From assembly GCA_028023455.1 (NCBI GenBank), contig JAQFVV010012398.1, positions 8,766,682 through 8,830,681 of the forward strand: a stretch of 64,000 nt of DNA, given 5' to 3'. Positions 37,334 to 49,897 of the stretch are shown here, in pieces. The first letter of the stretch is position 1; the number at the start of each line of letters is the position of its first letter. A program made the translations under genes and the position numbers. A model generated the notes under the pieces. The model had not been told where the DNA came from. It saw only the letters and a program-made list of their open reading frames with translations, and did no database searches. This DNA is from Epiperipatus broadwayi (taxonomy: Eukaryota; Onychophora; Udeonychophora; Euonychophora; Peripatidae).

Positions 37334-37447
37334 GTCATCAAGCATTGGTGAACGAGTGGTCAGCAGCTGGTCAGCACAGCTGCCTTACAAGCAGTTGTCC
37401 TGGGTTTGCAGGTTCGCTTCCCGGCCAGTGTTTTGACACATGAAAAA
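37334..37447 (+). mobile_element. tRNA-Val-like SINE with 13-bp target-site duplication
   Basis: The body is flanked by AAAAGAATATAAA at 37321-37333 and 37448-37460. It looks tRNA-derived: GCATTGG (37342-37348) can pair with CCAGTGT (37425-37431) as a 7-bp acceptor stem with two G-U pairs. CTGC-CTTACAA-GCAG (37380-37394) forms an anticodon arm with a 7-base loop, U33 and anticodon UAC (Val). GGTTCGCTTCC (37411-37421) is a B-box-like T loop. The CCTTACAAGCAG...GTCCTGGGTT string resembles animal tRNA-Val(UAC). The T stem is poor and the D arm is expanded (GGTCAGCAGCTGGTCAGCA), so it is not a working tRNA. It ends in TGAAAAAAAA. At 114 bp it lacks a LINE-derived tail. Confidence 0.8.
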
Positions 37448-37460
37448 AAAAGAATATAAA

Positions 37461-40400
37461 AACAATTCTAAATGAAGAAAATATTTAAATAATAATTTTA
37501 AGATAAATAAAATGAGAGTTTAGAATATTCCTTACAACAGATATTTATTTATTGTTGTTTATTTACTTATTTGATTAATCATTAATTTGATTTATATTAT
37601 ATTTCATTTGTAATAAATCATGTTGTTTTTATTTTCATGGTGGTTCTAATCTTCATTTTCATTCATTCATTTATTTTAAGTTGGGATTGATGGATGTCTC
37701 TAATATTATGATGGTTATATAATACAATTGCATCATATATTCTTTTATTATTACCAACATAATATTCAAAATTTATATCATGAGCTGTAGAATCCTGGTG
37801 TGCTTTTGATAGCATACTATATAATCAGGATAAGGTGTAAATATCCTGATTTGCATGGCATCCATAAATTAGAAATGGTATAAATTGGGATAAAAAATAA
37901 TTTTTGATAAATAGCCAAGTATGATTTTTTCAACGTTTAGTATTACATATTATGAAGGTAGCTCCAAAATCACTACCACAACAAACCTTAGCCATCTGAA
38001 ATGATAGATTGTGGGTTTTTTTATTATTTAATTAGCATGTAGAAAAATAAATAAAAGTTTTTGCTAGAACACTTTTGGAGAAAATAAATGTTTTTATATT
38101 TTTAACAGTGTATTAACTATATATTAAGTATTGGGAATGATGGGTAATTTAAATGGGAAAAACACACATATATATTAGTAATAAAATTTTATTACTAAGA
38201 AAATATCAATCTTGATAGAAAAAAATTGTACATAGTTATATATATGTTGATCGTTGTATTGTATTAATTAAACTGACAATGACTTAAATAAAAACAATAA
38301 TTACAGCAATAGAAAATAAATCAATATCTGAATATAAGAGAGATAATAATATAATGTTGCAAATTTATTTTATAATTTGTTTTTTTAAATGAATCGATAT
38401 AAAAAAAAATATTTTAAAAGATGCAATGCTGGAACGCTGGTTTAAACAATAGGAATAGCGCCGATATAAAAAGGAAACAATTTTAAAATTTTTTTTTCTT
38501 TTTGCCATGAGAAGTCAAGTTTTATTAGAACTATTATTTTAATATTTTTTCTGCAAAATGGACATTTTTTTAAAGTAGCGTCTCAACAAATATTAATATT
38601 TTCCTAATTAATTCATCATTCGGGAAAAAATAGAGGAACTGAATATAACTTTCTTATTCTAATTCAAGAGTCAGATAAGTTAAAATAATTTATCAATTTA
38701 AATTTTAAAAAAGAAAGTATTATGATTTTTGTTTAAAAGAAATCAGAACAGTTGATTTAATTTAAAGTTTATATATAGCCAATATTTCAAACAGTAAAGA
38801 GCTTTATTCTGTCTATAAATATATTTTATTAAATGCAAACTGAATATAAATTTATATAAAGCTATATATATATATATAATTAAAATATGAGATACATTGG
38901 CTAGAAGGCTTAATTGTCATTGGTGTGGAGCATTTTCTTATCCATTATGGCCATATGAGTATTAATATTTAACTATCTACAATTTAAGTACCTGAGAAGT
39001 TGCATCTACACAAGATGAAAATCTACATGAGGAGTAACCCAAAACTACCTACTGCCAACTTAAATAAATTCAGAATATGCTATATAAAATTAATTAGGTA
39101 TTCTTCAACATCTATAATAAAAAATGCATAAACCATAAGAATTTTGTGTAAAGAGGACTCTGAAAAATAATTATGCTTTGACATATCGATTCATAAAAGA
39201 TTGTAAAATTATGTTTTATTTTCTATTGTATAAATCTGTATTTTTATTTTTATTTATTATCTTATCTTATATTTGGGAAGCGCTATTTCTAATTCAACAG
39301 GGAACGGGTCAACATAAGAGAATATCAAGAGAGATGGGGAGGGGGAAGGTTGAAAGTCGATTTTTTTGTTTTTAATAAAATCTAGGTGATTTATTTTCTA
39401 TCAAGAGATTTGGTTCTCAAGGTATGCACAGAAAATTAAGCACTCCACTTAATGGTAAGAGTTTTTTTTAAAGCCACTGAAATAAACTTTGCTACCCACA
39501 TGACATGACTATTTATTATATATATGTTACTAATAGTATTTCTTAAGATATAATGAGTAAATGATTAACACTTTTAAAATAGTATTCTTTATCATTTTTT
39601 ATCATATTCTGTGTTGTTTTATTATACTTTTCCACACTAGATATTGCATATTATATCTGAGGTTGCATTTAAATTTTCAGTGAGTTGGCAATCTCACTTT
39701 TAATTAATTTTTTATTATTATCTTGGATATATAGATGTCTATATTATGGGTGTCTATCATGGGAAGTAAGGGTGATTAGTTTTAAATTATTTAAGTAAAG
39801 AAATGATAGATACTCATCATAGACATAAAAACTATAAATACATAGGGATATCCAAGTAATTTATGCACATTTGTAAATATTTTTCTTTATTGAAATTTTT
39901 CTATTTTAAATTGATTGGGAATTTATTTTATGTTTGAATATATCTTATTTTTTTGTAAATAAATATTATGAAGTTTTGTTAATTGACAAGGTCTCTTTAG
40001 TTTTGTTGATCCAGCATTTATATTCAATCCAACATTTACATTCATCTTATGGCCAGTATTTTACACATGCACACATTCACATTATTGTTTGATAAGCATG
40101 TGAGAGAATATGAAATAAAGGTTATTTCTTTCTAATAGATAGGTTGTATTATTTTAGTTGTTGATTAACAGTTTGCATAGATACATACCTGTTAAGAGAG
40201 TCGAATGCGAATTCTTCCTGAGTTCGAATATCTGAGGCAACGGTTTTGGAAAAAAGTGGTGAGATGAATTGATTTAGATTACATATAGATTTGATGGATA
40301 ATGCTTAGGCTAAGCTATTAAAGATAGATGTAATCATGAGTCAGGTGTTTCATCGTGTTAACTCTAGCATCCTACATGAAGATCCTAGGTCCAACAATAG

Positions 40401-41900
40401 TTAGATGTGAGCTTGCTCTCTTTCTTCTATATACATAGATGGACCAGACTGTTGCATTTGGCACTATCAACTTTAGGATAGGAAAGATAGGTGTACCAGT
40501 ACTTATAGATTGGATGTAAGTTAATATATTTTATGGATGAACCAGCTGATTGATGAAGTTGATATGTGTGTTCAAATATATTTGCAGACTGGCACATCCA
40601 GGTATATGTGACCATACCATAACAATATATTATAGCTTTCCAATTTTGGGACTGAGATAAACCTACCATTAATAATTTTGACCATCCAAAAATGGACCTT
40701 GATAAACTTATACCTCTGAGAAGGAAAAGTATCTGCTTTAAAAAGTATACTCATTAAGATGTTTAATGTTACTAATAGAAATCAGATGTTGACAAATCTT
40801 ACATGGTGTATTTATAGTATATAAAATATTTTGTCTAAATTACGGCATATTAAGCTTATGCAGCATTAATAATTATATTCAAAAGAAAAAAATGTCTAAC
40901 TGTAATGTTAGAAAAGCATATGTCAATAGTTCTTATATAGTATGTTTAATATTTGTGGGATATTTTTTTAACAGTTTAAGGAAAAGATTTGTAACTTGAA
41001 GAGTGTGATAAACAAATATGAAGAAATGTAATAACCTAATGACTAATCTAGCATTTTAAATCCATTGTCATGTTTATTATTGATAATATTAAATGTGATA
41101 GTTGAAAAAAGATAGAATCCTTTCTTGAAGAGTGTTTGTTGAAGTATGAAATAAATAATACTAGAGATGTATTTTAAGAATATTTTTACCGTAAAGAGTC
41201 ACTGGATTATAAAGTATAAGTTAGTTACATGTTATAGAACTTGTTCTTATACTAGCATCAGAAATTGTAGTGAAGTTCCAGAAGATCAGTACCTGGACTT
41301 AGCAATGAAATGTGGATACCAGAGGCTGAATTTCTAATTTATAATATTTATATTTGCTCAAAATTACTAGTGGTAGAATATCTAGTTTTTGCTTGTTTAA
41401 ATTGATTAAATTTAGTGAATACAATTTATGACATGTAATAGTGGCATATTGTTAGAGATATGTATACTAAAGATAAGTCATTTAGAAATCATAAGTTTTT
41501 AAAAAGAATCTTATCAAGGAACTTAAATATCTTTATTGATAATTTTACCATTGATGAGTTTGACGTGGGATTTATTGGCCATGATTGAGAAACAAAACTT
41601 TGGAAAAGAAAGTAGTTATGTATGATGAAAGCAATGATAAAATAAACCTATGTTTTTGAGATGAAATGAAATGAGACTTTGTCATGAGACAATTTATGTT
41701 GGCGAGGGTATAATATAATGTAAGAAAATAAGTTAATCAATAAATAATAAATTGTACTTTGTAAAAAAATGAGAGAAAATGCAAAATGAGAGAGACAAAC
41801 ATGTTTAAAAATATATATCCACTTCTTAATGGAATTACATGATGATTAATGGTGAAAGGTAGGTTCCATCCTCTTTCTTGTGGTAAAATATTGCATACAA
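37461..41900. other. Gene-free AT-rich stretch
   Basis: No gene recognised. A weak inverted repeat lies at 39724-39857 (GGATATATAGATGTCTATA against its reverse near the right end). A GAGTTCGAATATC string near 40219-40231 resembles a B box, but no A box or tRNA fold supports it. Open frames at 39178-39375, 40427-40669 and 40572-40754 lack motifs. Confidence 0.4.
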
Positions 41901-41929
41901 AAGAAAATTTTAATAAAATATAAAAAATA

Positions 41930-43270
41930 GATGTAGAATTAGAGCCAGTAACTCAACAAGATGAAGCAACAAAAATAGAATATTCATTGACAAAGGCAGA
42001 TGATATGAACTAATTAACAAAGACATTTATGCAAAATTTTAGCAAAATGTGATAAGATTTAATAAGTAAACTGGAGAAAATGGAACTAAAAATAGAGAAA
42101 AATCAACAAGATTTGGAAGGTCAACGAGAGTATAGAAGGGAACAAGAATAAATGTAACAAGATTTACAAAATAAATGAGAAAACTGCAACAATTAAGGAA
42201 TGACTATCAAAAAGTATACAACACTTTAATATATACAATGAAAAAGGTACAAGAAAATTTAGAGAAAGAAGAAAATATGAAAGGTAAGAAAATAAATGAA
42301 GTTAAGTAAAATATAAGAAAATGACAAACAAAATAAACATAATTCTTTAGAGTTATAGAAATGAGTCAATATCTGGTGGATTTGTCAACTGAAATGAATC
42401 AAATGAAAAACAATATTCATATAAGAGTATAGATAAGTTAAACATATTGAAAAATAAAGTTTGTTGAAAAGACAGTGATAAAAAGCACAAAGCAAATAGT
42501 AAATACAAGAGCTGATTTAAACAAATATTATTTCATTAAAGGATTTAGAAGAGAAAGAAAAGAATTCTAATCTAATAATTAATGATATTTAAGTTCAAGC
42601 AGATAACATTCAAAAATATATTTATATAGACTTATTATACAAATTTAGAAGTGAAGATAGATAAAATGAAAAGAGATTTAACACTTATCAGAATGCCAAA
42701 AAATGATGGATTTCAAAAGTGTTTAAAAATAAATGATGGATGAACTAAGAGTCAATGAATTTGAACTTAAAGTAAAGATAGTAAAAAAGGTTTCTGGAGA
42801 AATACAAAGAGAAATCTACATAAAGAAAAAAAATAGTTAAACAGCATGAAACTGAAGAAGGATAAACTTGTTTAAAAGATATAGATGATGATAGCATTTC
42901 TCTAGGGAGCAGAAAAGTATTCTCAGATAGCCATCAAGATGTAGTGGATAAGTTAAAAAGTGAAATACAAGATGGAGTAGTAGGAGTAAAACATGCAAAA
43001 AAAAGAAAATGTACAATTGACGATGATGAAATAGAAACTATACATTATATAAAAATATTAAGATATGAACAAATATTTCAAAACAATGAAGGAATAAGCA
43101 TGATTATACCAATATAGAGAGAAAAAAAAGTTAAATAATTACCAAAATGCTATTAGAAATAAGACAATATTTAAATATCTAAACAGTATAGGTGGAGGCA
43201 AAACAGAAAATGGAAATATTTGTAAAACTCAAAAGTATAAGACATACACAACAAATTATTCAAAGATAAA
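41930..43270 (+). pseudogene. LINE ORF1-like coiled-coil relic
   Basis: Lys/Glu/Gln-rich frames interrupted by stops: KLEKMELKIEKNQQDLEGQR (42069-42128) shows heptad-like charge spacing. It is followed by RDLTLIRMPKNDGFQKCLK near 42673-42730, DELRVNEFELKVKIVKKVSG (42737-42796), and NAIRNKTIFKYLNSIGGGK near 43147-43203. The order, a coiled coil then a basic region, is that of a LINE ORF1 (nucleic-acid-binding chaperone). The family link rests on composition and order only. Several frameshifts; no function expected. Confidence 0.45.
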
Positions 43271-43678
43271 AAAGTCTATTCTTATTGGCATATACTGAAT
43301 CTATCCACAGAAAGCATTTATTTGATAATTAATAGACTTAAACTTATAAATCGTGCTAAGTTTAAAATTTAAAAAAATATCTTTGATATTTATGCTACAT
43401 ATTCTTCATGTTTGCAAAGTTATTCAGCATTTTGTGTAAATATCATATAGAAATCACTTTGATGAATAATACATGATATTGAATTGATTCTCATGATTAT
43501 AATTTTGAGTTTAAAATTTTTTTATTGTTATTAGTAAGTTTTGTTGACTTTAATGTTTGTTTATAATTATAAAATGGTGCCATCATTACAGATAAAAAAA
43601 TGCATAGGGATATATCAATAAAACTTAATACAGGAAACCGAAGAAAGCAAAAGAAAACAATTAGGCATTATTATTGTT

Positions 43679-44390
43679 ACTAAAACAAATAAAACTCTCC
43701 ATACAGTGGTGCAACTCAGTGCAAGCCAGATTAATCAATGGATGCCAAAGGATATGTGCATAAAATCTTTATCTATTACATACTCATCCAATATCCCCAG
43801 ACTAGTTTATAGGTTGTGGCTTTCATCAGTGAGGAACTTTGCATCTGAGAGCACTGCACCTAGACCTTAGGATCCAATGCAATCCTCCAGCAGCCACCTT
43901 TTATTTCTACTTAACTACAAAACTATGTGAATAAAATTGAAAACAATATTTTCAATCCAAGCTCATTAGCTTATATACTCATACAGGTTTGAACTCAGAT
44001 CAGTACCCATATATTTTGGTGTCTTGGTGGTGGCTAGACACCAAAATGTGTAGGTACTGAACTGAGTTCAGACTTGTATGTCTATATAAGCTAATGATCT
44101 TGGATTGAAAATATTATTGTGTGTTCAACTTTATTATCATAGTTTTGTAGTTAAGTAGAAATAAAAGGTGGCTGCTGGAAGGTTGCATTAGATCCTAAGA
44201 TCTAGGTGCAATGCTCTTAGATCCAAGGCTCCTCGCTGATGAATACCACAAGCCAGAAACTAGTCTGGGGATATTGGATGAGTAGGCACTAGATGGGGAT
44301 TTTATGCACAAGCCTTCTGGCATCCATTGATTACCCTGGTTTGCACTGAGTGGCATTACTGTATGGAGAGTTTTGACTATTTTAATAACA
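43679..44390. mobile_element. Fold-back element family, copy 2 (longest, ~345-bp arms)
   Basis: The left arm (43679-44023) and right arm (44037-44390) are reverse complements along their length with scattered substitutions, leaving a 13-base centre TTGGTGGTGGCTA (44024-44036). Blocks paired across the arms include CTCTCCATACAG/CTGTATGGAGAG, TCCAATATCCCCAGACTAGT and its complement, GCAGCCACCTTTTATTTCTA/TAGAAATAAAAGGTGGCTGC, and CACCAAAAT. Sequence past the right arm (to about 44455) matches the outer left flank of copy 1. It is non-coding; the minus-strand frame at 44195-44401 is a by-product of the arm. Confidence 0.85.
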
Positions 44391-44455
44391 TTTATGAGCA
44401 AGCATAAGAAATTGTGATCATGTAATGTTTAGTGGTTTAATACATTATTATTGTT

Positions 44456-45334
44456 CAGTAAATAATTTTAAGGGTCAGATGTTTTTTTTTTCAAAGAACG
44501 GGAATTGAGGCAGTTAGTTCAAAATGGCAATTAATCAAGAGAGGGAATTTAAAAAGGTGAAAGATGACGAAATAAGTTAGACTGATTAATTTTTCTTTAG
44601 GAAAATTAATTCATACAATTTTATTATAAATAAGTGAATAATAGTTGTTAAAATAATGTGATATAATTTTTTTATCTTAACTACATGTAGGAAACCTGTT
44701 CATAAGAAGAATGGGAGTATGTGTGTGCATGTGAAATAGATGTTAATATATTCATTTGTTTATATACATAAAAAAATACTAATAGTATTAATGGTTAATT
44801 TTTGTAATATAAAAAAGAAAATTAAATCATTATGATTTTTTTTTAAAAAAAGACAATAATATTAATGTAAATTTTTTTATTTATTTACAATCATTATGTG
44901 TGTTAAATAAGATGCTATGTGGGAATATTGGGTTATAAATGCTAAAGTTCTAAATTGTTATAGTGTGCTACTGTGAGAAAGACAGATAAGAAAAATGGGA
45001 GAGGATAGTGGAAAGTAGCAAAGAAGTTTGTCTCCACAACTGACGATAATAAAACAAGAATACATTTATTTATTTCAATTTATGAATAAAATGAATTTCT
45101 GAACAAAAGAATGAAAAGGAGATGGTGTACTTTTTTTTTCCTTCAGCCAGATTTTCAAGGGCTGGAGCAAAGGGTTAACATCAAATTTCCACCTTTCTCA
45201 CACACCTTATAATAGATTTACAAATTATTTTACTATAGAAATAATGCATGGAATATTAAAAACATTATCCAAATAATAATTATTTCAATCAGCAAACAAT
45301 ATCATCAGAAGCATCGCTACTGGATCTCAAAGGC
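44456..45334. other. Gene-free AT-rich stretch
   Basis: No gene, RNA or repeat structure was recognised between the fold-back element and the large inverted repeat. Confidence 0.4.
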
Positions 45335-47122
45335 CATGAAAAAAAGACTTCAAACTTTTAAAACCTACTTTATCTCATAAGAGCAATCCAATGGTACTTT
45401 CTCTAATGTGTTGAATATATTTAACAGAAATTCTAAGAGCTTACAAATTCATTAGTACAACAGATCCCAATATTCCTCAACCAAATAAGAAATGAAATAT
45501 GTAGTACAGACACAAATTAATTAACCTATATTATTATATAAATGTGAACATTTTTTTTTGTCATGAAAAACTTCAAGATTAATTACAAGAAAAGCATTAT
45601 TGTTGCAGAAGAAATAATTTTAATGAAAAATTTAAAATGTGGTACTAACCCCAATTTAATTAATTTAAAATATATATATTTATGAAATCAAATTTGATTT
45701 CATTTTACCAAAAACTTTCTTTATAAAATGTACCAAGTGTTTAATAGTAAAAAGTGGATGAAAATTACAATTTTTATTATTTCATTTTCTCTTGCTATAC
45801 TTTCTCACAATATTAAATATATTTAAATTAAAATCCTAAATGTAGAGCAGGCTTGCCATTATTCAAATGAGAAATTAAATATCTAGTTTAAACACAATTT
45901 AATTAATTCAAGATATATTTACAAAAACAAATTTTGCTTCATTTTATCAATGTCTATAATATTTTAATCAGAGCTGCTCTGTTTATGCATTTTTATTTTA
46001 TCATTCAAAAGTGCTTCCAAGTTCACGATATTTTTATATTGCAAAATACTAAAGAATTTAAAACAGTTAAGTACTATAAATTAACAATTTATAGGCCATA
46101 AAAATTCTCCACAAAAGAAAAAAAGAAAGAAAATCATGCAAAATTGATCAAGATTGGTGCAATATTTATTAAGTTACACAAACTTTCACACTTACATATA
46201 TATATATATTGTAAGTGCCAGATTAGTGCTGTATGTCACAGTATTTAAAAAAAATAAAGAAGTTTGTTGATCTTGTTTAATTTTCATTTCACTTGATCTA
46301 TGGATAATGGAGGTATTGAAATATAAATGTTAACCAGATAACTATGGCAACTATACTATTCAAACAACATTCTTATTCACTATTTATATCAGCATCAAAT
46401 CATAAATCTGGTTGTCAATTTCAGGAAAAATATAAATAAGTGAATAAATAAATAGATTCTGGAAAATAATTAAGTGAATCATAGAAAGATCACTTCAATA
46501 AAAATCAATATTTTTACTAAGTATTACACATTTCAATTTCTGTTATTATAATCATCATACCACCTTACCTATTATAAAATTAAATGTTTTATATTTCATA
46601 TATGTTTTGTTTATTAATTAGTAATGGAATAAATTATTAAAAATATATGTATATATATATATATATATCATTTAAAGGTATTGAAAATGTAATTTTCATT
46701 CACTTTTTACTATTAATCACTTGGTACATTTCATAAAGAAAGTTTTTGGTAAAATGAAATAAAATTTGATTTCATAAATATATATATTTTAAATTAATTA
46801 AATTGGGGTTAGTACCACATTTTAAATTTTTCATTAAAATTATTTCTTCTGCAACAATAATGCTTTTCTTGTAATTAATCTTGAAGTTTTTCATGACAAA
46901 AAAAAATGTTCACATTTATATAATAATATAGGTTAATTAATTTGTGTCTGTACTACATATTTCATTTTTTATTTGGTTGAGGAATATTGGGATCTGTTGT
47001 ACTAATGAATTTGTAAGCTCTTAGAAATTCTGTTAAATATATTCAACACATTAGAGAAAGTATCGTTGGATTGCTCTTATGAGATAAAGTATGGTTTAAA
47101 ATGGCTTGAAAATTTTTTTCAT
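45335..47122. repeat. Large inverted repeat with ~440-bp arms and ~910-bp spacer
   Basis: Left arm 45335-45775 and right arm 46684-47122 are reverse complements at high identity: TTTATCTCATAAGAGCAATC, CTAATGTGTTGAATATATTT, CAGATCCCAATATTCCTCAA, GTGGTACTAACCCCAATTTA and AAACTTTCTTTATAAAATGT all recur inverted in the right arm, in reversed order. The spacer (about 45840-45950) holds a third, more diverged direct copy of one arm block (CACAATTTAATTAATTCAAGATATATTT). No transposase frame in the spacer. It could be a non-autonomous element with long TIRs or an inverted segmental duplication. Confidence 0.8.
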
Positions 47123-47239
47123 ACTCCTTTTAGTGACAAATTTAAAATGTATATTTCATAAAGAATGCTTGTCTTAAAAAAATTAAAACAATATTTATTT
47201 TAGTAATATTTTAAAACAATCTTGCTTTAAAAAAACAGT

Positions 47240-48160
47240 AATCTATTAACACCATCTTAATATTGGAAGAAAAATATATCAGCAATAAGAAGACAAAACT
47301 ATTACTAGAAAGAGAGATGACATCATGAACTGTATGGAAGACATCTACACAAAGTTATATAGTAATAAAGAACAAGAAAACAAAATATCAACTATTATTA
47401 TTACATCTTCTGAAATAACAATCATTTTATATGAATTAATGAGAAATGCAATTAAATCTATGAAGAAAGAAATGGCTCCAATAAAATATAGAATTATTAT
47501 TAATATCTTAAAAGAAACAGGTGAAAAAGTGGGAAAATTATTGGCAAAACCATACAGAAAATATCTATATCATAATCAGATGATTAAAAAATACAGAACA
47601 ATACTGATATTCAAGAAATTTGATAAAGAAGATTTTAGAAATTACAGTCCCATCAGTCCTCTATCAGTTTTATACAAAATCTTTACCAAGATATTTATAA
47701 CATCTACAGCAGACTCTGAGTTCAACCCAACCAAAAAAGAAGCTGGATTTAAACATAGTTTTAGTGCCATAGATAATATCCAAGTATTAAATAAATGTTA
47801 TAAAAAGAACCAATAAATGTTACATTTTAAATTTGTAGATTATGAAAAGGCATTTGATTCTATAATTATTTCCACAGTAACTAAAACTATCAAAATATTG
47901 ACCCAGAATATTGTTATACTGTGGGGGATATTTTCTAAAACCCAACAGCAATGAACAGGCTAATTCCATATTTTTCAAAATTTTTACAAGAAGTATTTTG
48001 TAAGTTAAAATGTAAAGCTAAGGAAATAAAAATACTTGAAGATCATTTACTTTATTTAGATTTTGCAGATGATTGTGGCTATTTTTGCAAACAATGTTTT
48101 AGAACTTCAGGAAATATTACAAGGGTTATCAGATGAAAAATAAAGTCTAAATTAATGTTC
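47240..48160 (+). pseudogene. LINE copy 3, reverse transcriptase part
   Basis: The best preserved copy. An open 163-codon frame (47325-47816) covers RT motifs 0-2: [50 protein letters not shown], then EAGFKHSFSAIDNIQVLNK, matching the [28 protein letters not shown]...QAGFRKGFST-x-DHI consensus of RTE/Jockey-like LINEs. Palm motif A follows after a frameshift, as DYEKAFDSI (47841-47867). The catalytic box LDFADD is at 48056-48073, with an extra base after it, then AIFANNVLELQEIL in the +1 frame. Upstream endonuclease sequence is missing, so the copy is 5'-truncated near 47240, close to the large inverted repeat. Confidence 0.85.
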
Positions 48161-49270
48161 GATGCAATGGAGATCCATGAAATTTTTAAGCAGGGGTGCT
48201 TTATTACAGTATCACTGCTAAAATCTAACAAAACAGAGCATTCCTAATTTTGCAACTACACAACCATTTTATTTTTCCATACCAAACATTGTTAAAAAAT
48301 CTAATGTATTTTATGTTTTTACTAATTCCTGTTGACAAATAATAATATCTGGAGTAGACTGACCTTTATTTTTCAGTTCAATCTTTTTATATAATGACAA
48401 TTGGAAAAATATATATTTATATCCCAAACTAACACCAATCATAATAAATATTTGACATAATATTTCTTTTATTATTTTGTTATATTTTTCTATAATAAAT
48501 ATTTATATCTTAATTTATAAGTATTAATTACAAGACAAAGCAGAATATTTTATTACTCATTCTAAATGAAAATAAAAATTTACTCACACTAAAGAGAAAT
48601 CAGAATATATCAACATATCACAATTCCATGGTTCTAATTATGCATGTTCATGAAAGTGAATGAATCTCAGCAGAACTTGCTAAAATTCACCAAGTGTGAA
48701 GTTTTTGACACTGCCATCTTTAGTAGTGTCTTTGAATAAAATCTCAAACAATGCTTAAAATAATTATTTTTAAAAATGGTTTAACTAATTGTATTTACAT
48801 AATAATTATGCAAAATATTGAGTGATTGTTATATTACTGATATTTTCAAGCCAAATTTAATAATTATTTTTTTCTGGGGGATGCTGCAATGCCTATAGAT
48901 CACCTACCACTGGTTTTATGATTTCTCTCTCTATATATATATATACATTGATTGTCATGAATTAGAAGAAATTAACAATTACAAATAACTTGTGAGATTA
49001 TTATACAGATGGAAGCAGAATAAATGAAATTAATTATAGAGTTAAAATTGCATGAGTGCTTTTGCTAGCAATAACTTAATATTTTAAGAAAATATGTTTA
49101 TATGTTTGAAGAGAAATGTTTTTAATGAATGTGTTTTGCAAGTTCTTACTTACAAATCTAAGACTTTGATATTTAACAGAAGAACAGTAGAGAGATTTCT
49201 AAGTATGGAAAGATAAGTAAATATTTTGGAAATAACAAAAAAAAAATCAAAAGAATAACTTATATTACAT
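48161..49270. other. Insertion or diverged segment between two parts of LINE copy 3
   Basis: No LINE, MITE or gene motif is recognisable, though LINE sequence lies on both sides. A TTTTCTGGGGGATGCTGCAA block at 48870-48890 and GCAGGGGTGCTTTATTACAG at 48191-48210 look unlike the AT-rich context, but they do not form a convincing terminal repeat. Confidence 0.35.
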
Positions 49271-49560
49271 GATCACCTACTGTATGGAGAATTTTGCCTG
49301 TTGAATAATACTTATGTGAGAGAACAAATTAATATGACTGATATCAATGAAGGAATTAAAAGACTAAAATGAAGCTGATCTAGATATATTGCTAGAAGAG
49401 ATAACAATATATTGATAGTTGAAGGCTTAAACTGGATGTGGGATGGTTAATAAAATAATGAAATTTCTTAGTGTTAGATAAAGAAAATAAGCTGTTTTAA
49501 CTTAGAGAGAACTTCATTATACAGTGGAATGATATTGTTTTGAAAATGATAGTGAGAATG
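49271..49560 (+). pseudogene. LINE copy 3, C-terminal end, with a scrap of fold-back element
   Basis: MTDINEGIKRLK...SRYIARRDN (about 49337-49404) matches TDIIERIRKLK...HISVRDD of copy 1, and CTTAGAGAGAACTTCATTAT with the following AATGATATTG corresponds to the LINE 3' end. Just upstream, ACATGATCACC and CTACTGTATGGAGAATTTTG then CCTG (49268-49301) are pieces of the fold-back family seen at 44 and 50 kb. Confidence 0.6.
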
Positions 49561-49897
49561 TTAATTAAATAAAGAACAATACTATACCTGAAATAATATA
49601 GGAACTAATTAAATTTCCTCCAGCTGTGATTAACTACATACCACTTTAATGTTATCAAACTATAAACAAATAGAATGGAACCATCTATTTCTTGACTTTT
49701 CAATGGTAATTACCTTAATTTTCTGTGCCTTATTTAACATTTATATATATATATATAATTTGACTTGTAATTGATATCATAGCAGAGAGTTGTTAAAAGT
49801 GAGATATTATATTTATTATTTACATAACTACAATTTCATAATTAATAGTATGTTAATATCTGTCTTAAATATTACAATCACTCTTAAATTTCCATAT

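Noticed and set aside
37342-37431. Functional tRNA-Val gene
   Set aside because: Weak T stem, expanded D arm and flanking target-site duplications show a SINE.
39724-39857. Inverted-repeat element
   Set aside because: Complementarity is short, gapped and AT-rich; could be chance.
40190-40235. tRNA or SINE from a GAGTTCGAATATC string
   Set aside because: No A box at proper spacing and no cloverleaf.
44195-44401. 68-codon minus-strand frame
   Set aside because: Lies within a fold-back arm; other copies of the arm have stops in the same frame.
48170-48900. hAT-like element from GCAGGGGTGC and GGGGGATGC strings
   Set aside because: The two ends are not inverted repeats of each other and no 8-bp duplication is visible.
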